Below, piece after piece: positions 1 through 5,772 of a stretch of DNA of 10,206 nucleotides. The first letter of the stretch is position 1, and each line of letters opens with the position of its first letter. The stretch lies in contig JAUHYS010000055.1 of the NCBI GenBank assembly GCA_030426445.1, forward strand, positions 1 through 10,206, in the 5' to 3' direction. Both the position numbers and the translations under genes were made by a program. Origin of the DNA: a bacterium (GTDB lineage: Bacteria > UBA10199 > DSSB01). The notes under the pieces are model-generated. The model was not told the DNA's origin. It searched no databases and saw nothing but the letters and a program-made list of their open reading frames with translations.

Positions 1-1815
1 CCGCTTCGCAACTGCAAGTGTTGAAAAACATTGCATCGCAAAAATAAAAAAAACAAGGAGACTTAAACCGGTCGCTAGACTCCATCGTTGTTGCAAAGAT
101 TTGGCTAAGTTGTTTTCTAAGTCACCTTCATGACTCGCTTCAATAGAATAAATAGTGCCTAAGGTACTAACAATAACCTCACGAGCGGCAATTCCTGAAA
201 CTAAGCCGACTCCAATAGTCCAATCGAAACCCAGTGGTTCAATGGCAGGTTCGATTGTTTTACCTATCTTACCCGCAAAAGAATACAACAAGGGACTTTC
301 ATCTTTTGCTAAGTTTTCAGGAGGGCGAGGAAAATAAGAAAGTAACCAAATGACCATAGAGGCAAATAAAATAATGGTGCCTGCATTTTTGATAAACATC
401 TTGGCACGGTTCCAGGTTCCTCGAAACACATTTTTGGGTTGTGGCCATTTATAAGTTGGCATTTCTAATAATAAGCTCGGCTCTTGCGCTTTAAGTGCCC
501 ACTTTTTAAGAATCAAAGCAACAAACAAAGCCATTAAAATTCCACCGAAATAAAGCAAAAACATAACTAAACCTTGAAGACCTATCGGACCCCATATCGA
601 TTTATTTGGAATAAAGGCCAAAATGAGTAAGCTATAAACAGGCAGCCTAGCAGAACAAGCCATTAAAGGGGCAATCAAAATCGTAATGAGACGATCCCGC
701 TGGTGTTCGATGGTTCGGGTGGCCATAATTCCCGGAATGGCGCAAGCAAAGGAGCTAAGTAAAGGAATAAATGCCCGTCCGTGCAATCCCACCCTTCTCA
801 TATGGCGATCCATTAAAAAAGCCGCCCGACTCATGTAACCAGAGTCTTCTAAGAGAAGTAATAAGAAAAATAATAAAATAATCTGAGGTAAAAAAATCAC
901 CACCGCACCGACTCCACCGATGAGACCGTCTGTAAGAAAAGATTGAAGGGGTCCTTCAGGAATATAAACATTAACCTGTTGTTGTAACCAAGTTTGTCCT
1001 GAATCAATCCAATCCATGGGATAACTGGCAAAACTAAAAACTACTTGAAAGGTTAAAAATAATAAACCCATTAGAATGAGGGTTCCAAAAAATGGATTTA
1101 GTGCAATTTTATCTAACCTGCTAGTCCATCGATCAGGCTGAACCTTTTGACGCTGCACCTTTTGTAAAATTTGGTCAATCTTTTGGTAGCGAGCTTTGAG
1201 TTTTTCCTTTGGAGTTTTTAAATCAGAAACGTCATTTTGATAAGACGGAGTAAAGTCGTTTTTGTTAATTTTTGGTATTAACTCAGCTAGTTTTTTTAAT
1301 AGAGGAAGCACTCCATTTTTTTTAGGTGCAACGACTGAAACCACAGGAAGCTTGAGCTCTTTTTCAAGTAAGTCTTCGTCTAAATCGAGACCTCTTTTTT
1401 TAGCGAGATCACTCATATTGAGAGCTACCAAAATCGGTTTATTGAGCTCCTGAAGTTCAAGTACGAAGCTAAGGTTGCGCTCCAAATTTGTTGCATCGAC
1501 TACCAAAATAATTAAAGTGCGACTTTCTACCGAATGCTGAAGTAAAAAATCACGCGTAATGGCCTCATCTGGAGTATGAGCTGAAAGACTATATGCACCC
1601 GGAAGGTCGATCACTTGAATCTTGTTTAATCCATCTAAAGTAAATTTTCCTTCACGTTTTTCAACTGTGACCCCAGGATAATTGCCTACTCTCTGGGAAG
1701 AGCCTGTTAAGGTATTAAAGAGTGAAGTTTTACCCGAATTAGGAAAACCGACCAATGCAACGCAAGGCAAAGCCTCACTTTGATTAGCAGCATGTAATGA
1801 ATGAGCAAGTGTCAC
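1..1815 (-). CDS. feoB: FeoB, ferrous iron transport GTPase, 3' end cut by window
   Basis: FeoB is the inner-membrane Fe(II) transporter. 605 residues are visible without a stop and the C-terminus lies beyond the left edge. The N-terminal G domain has G1 GFPNSGKTS (23-31), G2 GNYPGVTVE (44-52), G3 DLPG (70-73) and G4 NMSD (133-136). The G5 region reads SVVAPKKNGV rather than the more usual TSA-type loop. A linker of about 80 residues leads to the membrane domain, with the conserved Cys segments CAIPGIMATR (Cys358), MACSARLPVY (Cys387) and QCFSTLAV (Cys596). The last segment is near the usual C-terminus, so perhaps 50 to 150 residues are missing. The GTG start overlaps the feoA stop as GTGA, and no other start fits the G domain as well. 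This implies translational coupling. The reading frame is intact throughout. Expected to be repressed by the Fur encoded in the same operon. Confidence 0.97.
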   Translation of the reverse strand, partial: MTLAHSLHAANQSEALPCVALVGFPNSGKTSLFNTLTGSSQRVGNYPGVTVEKREGKFTLDGLNKIQVIDLPGAYSLSAHTPDEAITRDFLLQHSVESRTLIILVVDATNLERNLSFVLELQELNKPILVALNMSDLAKKRGLDLDEDLLEKELKLPVVSVVAPKKNGVLPLLKKLAELIPKINKNDFTPSYQNDVSDLKTPKEKLKARYQKIDQILQKVQRQKVQPDRWTSRLDKIALNPFFGTLILMGLLFLTFQVVFSFASYPMDWIDSGQTWLQQQVNVYIPEGPLQSFLTDGLIGGVGAVVIFLPQIILLFFLLLLLEDSGYMSRAAFLMDRHMRRVGLHGRAFIPLLSSFACAIPGIMATRTIEHQRDRLITILIAPLMACSARLPVYSLLILAFIPNKSIWGPIGLQGLVMFLLYFGGILMALFVALILKKWALKAQEPSLLLEMPTYKWPQPKNVFRGTWNRAKMFIKNAGTIILFASMVIWLLSYFPRPPENLAKDESPLLYSFAGKIGKTIEPAIEPLGFDWTIGVGLVSGIAAREVIVSTLGTIYSIEASHEGDLENNLAKSLQQRWSLATGLSLLVFFIFAMQCFSTLAVAKR

Positions 1816-2087
1816 AAGTTTTCGGCCTTTTGCACAATAACTGCACTGGCTTCAACACGACGAAGGGCAAGCAAAGTTCCTCTCACTTGAACAGCAATGG
1901 GGTCCTTACCAAAAGGAGCCTCATGGAGAACAAACACTTGTTCTCCTTCTATCACTCCTAAATCCATGAGTCGTTTAAGTAAAGGTTCTGGACCTATTAA
2001 TGCCTTGATAATTCCTTTATCTCCTCGATGAAAAAGATTGAGCGGAACAAGCTTTTCACGCAATGGATGAGAATCATAATCTGTCAT
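1812..2087 (-). CDS. feoA: FeoA, small SH3-like partner of FeoB
   Basis: A 91-residue cytoplasmic protein with the FeoA fold. It has a short N-terminal extension, then a core containing GDKGIIKAL, LLKRLMDLGVIEGEQVFVLHEAPFGKDPIAVQVRG in pieces, and LLALRRVEASAVIV, the β-barrel pattern of this family. FeoA proteins are usually about 75 to 85 residues, so this one is slightly long at the N-terminus. FeoA is thought to assist or regulate FeoB-dependent Fe(II) uptake. The ATG is preceded by AGGAAG at a good distance (about 6 nt). The gene lies 36 nt after fur, and its stop codon overlaps the feoB GTG, so all three genes are probably on one mRNA. Confidence 0.95.
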   Translation of the reverse strand: MTDYDSHPLREKLVPLNLFHRGDKGIIKALIGPEPLLKRLMDLGVIEGEQVFVLHEAPFGKDPIAVQVRGTLLALRRVEASAVIVQKAENL

Positions 2088-2123
2088 AATTTCTTCCTAT
2101 CAAATTGTAGCCTTTTACTGAGA

Positions 2124-2552
2124 TTACTCCGTTTGGCAAAAGCTACAAGCGCCATATATTTCGTGCCGGTGACTGACAATTTTAAAATGATAATTTTTTG
2201 CAACTTCTTCTTGAAGGGCTTCGATACGATCGTCTTCAAACTCAACTATTTTTCCGCACTTGATACATATCATATGATCGTGATGCTCTCCTGCATTTTC
2301 AAAAAGGCTTTGACCATCCCCGAAATTACGCTGGTGGGCAAGGCCACACTCTTTTAAGAGTAGTAAAGTACGGTATACGGTCACATAACCAATAGAGGGT
2401 TCGATATTTTTAACCTTTTCTAATAATTCTTCGATGCCAATATGCTTATCTGTTTTAAAAAAAGTTGAGGCAATTACTTCACGCTGACGGGTTTGTTTAA
2501 GACCTTTTTCTTTAAGATAACCTTTTAAAGTTTCCATTAAATTTAGTGCCAT
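2124..2552 (-). CDS. fur: Fur-family metal-dependent repressor
   Basis: A 142-residue Fur-family regulator from the ATG at 2552. It has an N-terminal winged helix (about 10-85, recognition region SIGYVTVYRTLLLL) and a C-terminal metal-binding dimerisation domain with HHDHMICIKCGKIVEF (90-105). Two CxxC pairs, Cys96/99 and Cys136/139, would form the structural zinc site. His and Glu ligands of the sensory site are seen at 90-93 and near 128-131. PerR and Zur belong to the same family, but co-location with feoAB favours an iron-sensing Fur. A TTG at 2558 is an alternative start, 12 nt after AAGGAAG, while the ATG at 2552 has only a weak GAGA. A second ATG at 2537 has no ribosome binding site. 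The gene leads the feoAB operon and lies behind palindromes that could serve for autoregulation. Confidence 0.94.
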   Translation of the reverse strand: MALNLMETLKGYLKEKGLKQTRQREVIASTFFKTDKHIGIEELLEKVKNIEPSIGYVTVYRTLLLLKECGLAHQRNFGDGQSLFENAGEHHDHMICIKCGKIVEFEDDRIEALQEEVAKNYHFKIVSHRHEIYGACSFCQTE

Positions 2553-2575
2553 GAGCAAAATCTCTACAGTCTTCC

Positions 2576-2592
2576 TTGAAAGTTACTTTCAA
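2576..2592. promoter_or_regulatory. 17-bp perfect palindrome, candidate Fur operator
   Basis: TTGAAAGTTACTTTCAA is an 8-1-8 perfect inverted repeat. Its inner 15 bp (TGAAAGT-T-ACTTTCA) has the 7-1-7 geometry of Fur, PerR and Zur boxes, for example TGATAATnATTATCA in Bacillus. The half-site differs from that consensus in the middle but keeps the TGA start. It lies 24 nt upstream of the fur ATG, immediately before the AAGGAAG, and overlaps the likely -10 or start site. Autoregulation of fur-feoAB is the simplest reading. It is inferred and not shown. Confidence 0.55.
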
Positions 2593-2597
2593 TATAG

Positions 2598-2609
2598 TTA
2601 GCATGCTAA
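2598..2609. promoter_or_regulatory. 12-bp perfect palindrome in fur promoter
   Basis: TTAGCATGCTAA is a perfect 6-6 inverted repeat between the candidate -35 (2618-2623) and -10 boxes of the fur promoter. Its layout differs from the neighbouring 7-1-7 palindrome, so a different regulator is possible. The outer TTAG and CTAA resemble part of DtxR/MntR-type sites, but the spacing does not match that consensus. The regulator is not assigned. Confidence 0.35.
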
Positions 2610-2617
2610 ATTAAAAC

Positions 2618-2623
2618 CGTCAA
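2618..2623 (-). promoter_or_regulatory. Possible -35 box of the fur-feoAB promoter
   Basis: On the minus strand TTGACG (5 of 6 to the sigma-70 consensus) lies about 66 nt upstream of the fur ATG. The -10 is not clear. TAACTA (2595-2600) sits 17 nt away behind a TGC extended -10 motif, and TATATT (2591-2596) sits 21 nt away. The candidate palindromes at 2576-2592 and 2598-2609 cover this -10 and start-site region, as expected for a repressor target. Assigned from sequence likeness only. Confidence 0.35.
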
Positions 2624-2630
2624 TCTAAGA

Positions 2631-2645
2631 AATAACTCAGTTATT
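2631..2645. promoter_or_regulatory. 15-bp perfect 7-1-7 palindrome in divergent spacer
   Basis: AATAACT-C-AGTTATT is a second perfect 7-1-7 inverted repeat, centred 54 bp (about five helical turns) from the centre of the one at 2576-2592. It lies upstream of the candidate -35 boxes of both divergent promoters. Its half-site sequence differs from the first palindrome, so a shared regulator is only a possibility. AT-rich DNA gives short palindromes by chance, but a perfect 15-mer in 150 bp is uncommon. Confidence 0.35.
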
Positions 2646-2665
2646 ACAATAAATTAAATGGTGGA

Positions 2666-2694
2666 TTGTGTTTGACTAGAATAATACTTATGAT
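2666..2694 (+). promoter_or_regulatory. Possible promoter of the receiver-protein gene
   Basis: TTGTGT (2666-2671) and TATGAT (2689-2694) are separated by 17 nt. The -10 matches consensus at 5 of 6 positions and the -35 is weak. Transcription would begin near 2701, leaving only about 6 nt before the ATG at 2707. A TTGACT at 2672 looks better as a -35 but has no -10 at a usable distance. Low-confidence call from sequence likeness. Confidence 0.3.
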
Positions 2695-2706
2695 TAACTT
2701 TATATT

Positions 2707-3324
2707 ATGAAGAAAATTTTATTAATAGAAGATAATAAAGACCATACTGAATTAATTATACAGGTTCTTCAACAGGATTTAGAAAATTTACATATCGACC
2801 CGGTTAATAAAATTGAAAAAGCGATCGATTCAATAGAAAATAATCATTATGACCTAATTCTTTCGGATTATTATATTCCAGGCTTCCAAAATGAAAATTA
2901 TGTTCAAAATTTACATAAAATAGCACCACTCACCCCAATTGTTATCATTTCTGGAAAAGGAGATGAAGAAACCGCAGCAAAGTCAATTCAATCAGGAGCA
3001 GAAGACTATATTGTGAAAACCCGCGAAGCACTCCAAGCTCTTCCTAAGATTTTAAAAAGAGTTTGGACAAAGCATCAAAGGAATTTATCCCAAAGAAAAA
3101 AAAATTTCAAAAGTAACAATCAGAACCAAAAAGACTTAGCAAACCAACTCATCAAGGAATTACTTGATCTAGAAAAGTGTTTTCATGCTTATAAAAATAC
3201 AGAGAGAAGAACCAATACCTCTAAATCAAATGACAATGAAGATCTTCTTATTAAGACTAAAAAAGTAAGACACCAACTTAAAAGCTTTATTGATTTATTA
3301 GATTCTTCAAACCAAGAAAAGTAA
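2707..3324 (+). CDS. Orphan receiver-domain protein with unknown helical C-terminus
   Basis: A 205-residue protein with a CheY-like receiver domain at about 1-120. The acidic pair is Glu8/Asp9, the phosphoacceptor Asp54 lies in LILSDYYIPG, the switch residue is Ser82 in IISGKGDEE, and the conserved Lys104 is in EDYIVK. All phosphorylation residues are present, so it should be phosphorylated by a histidine kinase, but none is encoded nearby. Residues about 121-205 are Lys-, Asn- and Gln-rich and probably helical, with no recognisable DNA-binding, GGDEF, HD-GYP or kinase domain. A short RHQLKSFIDLL near the end faintly resembles a histidine-kinase H box, too little to assign. It is the only plus-strand gene, low in GC (about 30 to 33% in sampled stretches), and has no ribosome binding site before its ATG. 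It converges on the diguanylate cyclase with a 17-nt gap. Partner and output are unknown. Confidence 0.85.
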   Translation: MKKILLIEDNKDHTELIIQVLQQDLENLHIDPVNKIEKAIDSIENNHYDLILSDYYIPGFQNENYVQNLHKIAPLTPIVIISGKGDEETAAKSIQSGAEDYIVKTREALQALPKILKRVWTKHQRNLSQRKKNFKSNNQNQKDLANQLIKELLDLEKCFHAYKNTERRTNTSKSNDNEDLLIKTKKVRHQLKSFIDLLDSSNQEK

Positions 3325-3341
3325 AGACATAAGAGCCCATA

Positions 3342-4241
3342 TTAAAACTCTCCCCACAAAGATACCTGATTACGGCCGCCCGTTTTTGAATGATATAGGG
3401 CTTCGTCTGCACTTTTAATGAGTTCTTCAGGTCGAGAAAAATTTTTCTTTTGAAAGCTGGCAACACCCAAGCTCACTGTAACCGGAATAGATTTTCCTTC
3501 GAACACTAATTTAGCTTCTTCTATCTTGCAACGGATGCGTTCAGCCAACATTTTTGACTCTTTTTCGGAACAATCACGCATTAACACAACAAATTCCTCA
3601 CCACCATAACGCGAAAAAATATCTTCTAGTCGAATCATGGGTCGTACAATTTCACAGACTTGTTGTAAGACGTAATCACCTGCCGGGTGGCCATAAGTAT
3701 CATTAATATGTTTGAAGTGATCAAGGTCAAACATAATGAGAGAAAGGGGTCTTTTTTTACGGTCGGAATGTGCAAATTCGTGTAGTAAATGATCTAAAAA
3801 ATAGCGTTTGGTATGGGCTTGGGTTGCAGGGTCATAGAGTGCCATCTCATAGATACGGCGATGAGCATCTTTATCAATAGGGTCAATATAAGAAAATCGC
3901 ATGACTGTTGCAGAACTTATTTGAATTTTATCATTGGACTCAAGAACATGTTCTTCGATTTTATTGCCATTAACATAAGTTCCATTAGTGCTATTAAGAT
4001 CACGAATAATCGCAACCCTTCCTTTAACCTCAATCATAAATTGATAACGGCTAATAGACTCGTCCGCAAGAAAGACATCTGCATCTCGAGCGCGACCCCA
4101 GACAGTTTTCCCTGAGTCCAACATGACTTGCTTACCCACCGCAGGACCTCCCATCACTAAGATAGAAGGCTGTTGCTCCTCAAAGCCCTGAAGTTGTCCA
4201 AAACGAGTTACAATAGTTTCGTCATTAAAGTTTTGGTTCAC
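3342..4241 (-). CDS. FHA-GGDEF diguanylate cyclase
   Basis: A 299-residue cytoplasmic protein predicted to make c-di-GMP from two GTP. Residues 1-43 are an N-terminal tail with an acidic Thr site (NDETIV, Thr9). The FHA domain spans about 44-118: GR (49-50), SR (64-65) and STNG (84-87) keep the pThr-binding Arg, Ser and Asn, while the usual His after SRx is Gln67. The GGDEF domain spans about 130-297. It has FDLDHFKHIND (171-181), the catalytic GGEEF (213-217) and an intact inhibitory RxxD (RLED, 204-207) exactly five residues before it. No membrane segment is seen. The start is GTG with GAGGAG 8 nt upstream. FHA domains bind phosphothreonine, and a Ser/Thr kinase gene lies next upstream on the same strand, so control by phosphorylation is likely. 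The architecture matches Bdellovibrio DgcB, whose FHA domain is reported to sense its own phosphorylated N-terminal tail. Confidence 0.95.
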   Translation of the reverse strand: MNQNFNDETIVTRFGQLQGFEEQQPSILVMGGPAVGKQVMLDSGKTVWGRARDADVFLADESISRYQFMIEVKGRVAIIRDLNSTNGTYVNGNKIEEHVLESNDKIQISSATVMRFSYIDPIDKDAHRRIYEMALYDPATQAHTKRYFLDHLLHEFAHSDRKKRPLSLIMFDLDHFKHINDTYGHPAGDYVLQQVCEIVRPMIRLEDIFSRYGGEEFVVLMRDCSEKESKMLAERIRCKIEEAKLVFEGKSIPVTVSLGVASFQKKNFSRPEELIKSADEALYHSKTGGRNQVSLWGEF

Positions 4242-4443
4242 TTTTTTGACTCCTCAAAATAATCTTTGTCCTGCTATTAATCTAATCAACCTGGTGATTT
4301 ACTCACTCCACAACTAATCGATAGTCAAGAATAATATTATGAGTAAACGCTTAACTATTTAATTTAATTATAGATTGATTTTCATTAAAATCAATCTATG
4401 GATAGCTATTTTATCACTAAAAAATTCTCTAGATATGCTATAC
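4242..4443. other. 202-nt intergenic spacer between kinase and cyclase
   Basis: AT-rich spacer between the kinase stop and the cyclase GTG. It contains the GAGGAG ribosome binding site of the cyclase next to 4250 and a perfect 13-bp inverted repeat at 4370-4399. On the minus strand a TTGACT and a TTGATT occur, but neither has a convincing -10 at 16 to 18 nt, so no promoter is called. No small gene is apparent. Confidence 0.6.
4370..4399. repeat. Perfect 13-bp inverted repeat with 4-nt loop
   Basis: The arms ATAGATTGATTTT and AAAATCAATCTAT are perfect complements around a CATT loop. They lie 45 nt after the kinase stop and 128 nt before the cyclase start. It could fold in RNA read from either strand. 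In the minus direction it is followed by AATTAAATTAAATAG and not by a run of T, and in the plus direction by GGATAGC, so it is not a canonical intrinsic terminator. It may mark the 3' end of the rpsA-to-kinase transcript, protect that end from nucleases, or be an operator for the cyclase gene. Confidence 0.75.
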
Positions 4444-5748
4444 CTAAGAAAAACCAACCCAGATAACAGCTAAATATATCACTATTACAAAAAGGAATAC
4501 AAGAACAGTCCATAATAACCACTTAGTTTCAAGCTTTTCGGTTTTTTCTACCTGATGTACCCTTTCTCCTTTCTGTTTTGCTTCTTCAGAAAGTATACTC
4601 TCTTTATTTTCAGAACTCTCTTTTTTATCTATGTTTAAGGCTTGAGTCACTTCACTGACATCTTCTAAATCAATATCTTCAAAAACCGAATGAAAATCGA
4701 GCTCTTTTGGATCAACGATTTCTGTATCATCAGGGTTTTCTATTTTGATATCTTTTTTAACGCTCCTCTCAGAGCCTTTAACAGTACTCAAAGTTTTTTC
4801 AGTAATAAACTTTCCCGTCAAATCACTGTCTTCGAAGAGCTTGCTTAAGTAATCCCCAATCAAACTAGGTTTAAACTGGGGGAAATGTTTTAAGTTGAAT
4901 TTGGTTAATGCTAAAGCCATATCTGAAGCTGAGCGATAACGCTTCTTAGGATTTCTTTGAAGAGCTTTCAAAACGATTTGGTCTAACTCCTGAGGGATCT
5001 CTTTTCGATAAACACTCGGGGCTTCTATGGGCATCAATTGAACTGCACGTATCGTTTCAGATTTTATCTTTCTTTTAAAGAGCCTTTTACCCGTTAACAT
5101 TTCCCACAAAACAACCCCAGCAGAAAAAATATCTGTTCTGCAGTCAATGTAGTCTCCTTCCATTTGTTCGGGCGACATATAGGCAAACTTTCCTTTTAAG
5201 ACGCCTGATTCCTGACTGGAAATATTCATGGCTATTTTGGCAACTCCAAAATCGACAATTTTTACCGTACCGGATTCGGAAACAATCGCATTTTGAGGGC
5301 TAATATCGCAATGAATAATCCCGAGTGCTTTACCAGATTCATCTGTCCGCCGATGAATATAGTCTAATCCATTACAGACTTCAGCTACGAGGTAGGCACT
5401 CAATTCTATGGGAATACTTTGACCAATGAGTAAGGACTGCTTAAAAATTTCACTTAGTGTAAAGCCATCGACATACTCCATGACAATAAAGTAATCTTCG
5501 GCGACTTTACCCAAATCATAGGTCTGTGCGATGTTGCCATGACTCAAGCGTACAGCAATCTTGGCTTCATCTATGAGCATTTGAATGAATTCTTTGTTTG
5601 CAGAAATATGAGGCAGGATTCTTTTGATAACAATGTATTTTTTTAAACCCGTAAAATCGTAAGTCAGTCCCTTAAATATTTCAGCCATGCCTCCTTGAGC
5701 AATTTTTTCTAAAATAAAATATTGTCCATAAGGGCGTGGTTTTGTCAT
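4444..5748 (-). CDS. Tail-anchored Ser/Thr protein kinase
   Basis: A 434-residue Hanks-type kinase. The catalytic domain spans about 8-290: glycine loop IAQGGMAEIF (16-25), ATP-binding Lys42 (VIKR), Glu61, catalytic loop HCDISPQN (146-153, Asp148), DFG (166-168) and AYMSPEQ (189-195). The HxDxSPxN loop is typical of the myxobacterial kinase group. The usual HRD is HCD here, making it a non-RD kinase. Residues about 300-407 form a charged, acidic, low-complexity linker with a Thr near 342 in DDTEIVD. One hydrophobic helix (about 410-432) ends the protein, so the kinase should face the cytoplasm as a tail anchor, with no PASTA or other external sensor. The gene starts 24 nt after ispH. No strong ribosome binding site precedes its ATG. 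Its natural partner may be the FHA-GGDEF protein encoded next; this is inferred from adjacency. Confidence 0.95.
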   Translation of the reverse strand: MTKPRPYGQYFILEKIAQGGMAEIFKGLTYDFTGLKKYIVIKRILPHISANKEFIQMLIDEAKIAVRLSHGNIAQTYDLGKVAEDYFIVMEYVDGFTLSEIFKQSLLIGQSIPIELSAYLVAEVCNGLDYIHRRTDESGKALGIIHCDISPQNAIVSESGTVKIVDFGVAKIAMNISSQESGVLKGKFAYMSPEQMEGDYIDCRTDIFSAGVVLWEMLTGKRLFKRKIKSETIRAVQLMPIEAPSVYRKEIPQELDQIVLKALQRNPKKRYRSASDMALALTKFNLKHFPQFKPSLIGDYLSKLFEDSDLTGKFITEKTLSTVKGSERSVKKDIKIENPDDTEIVDPKELDFHSVFEDIDLEDVSEVTQALNIDKKESSENKESILSEEAKQKGERVHQVEKTEKLETKWLLWTVLVFLFVIVIYLAVIWVGFS

Positions 5749-5772
5749 TTTACAGAGTTCCCAATTTAGCGG

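Noticed and set aside
155..337. 60-residue open frame on the plus strand inside feoB
   Set aside because: Antisense to an intact FeoB frame, with no family likeness or ribosome binding site.
1262..1453. 63-residue open frame on the plus strand inside feoB
   Set aside because: Ser/Phe-rich shadow of the FeoB linker read on the other strand.
2028..2357. 109-residue open frame on the plus strand across feoA and fur
   Set aside because: Overlaps two convincing genes in antisense and has no recognisable domain.
2672..2677. TTGACT as -35 box for the receiver gene
   Set aside because: The nearest -10-like boxes lie 11 or 23 nt away, outside the usable range.
3813..4115. 100-residue open frame on the plus strand inside the FHA-GGDEF gene
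   Set aside because: Antisense shadow of the FHA domain, with no supporting signals.
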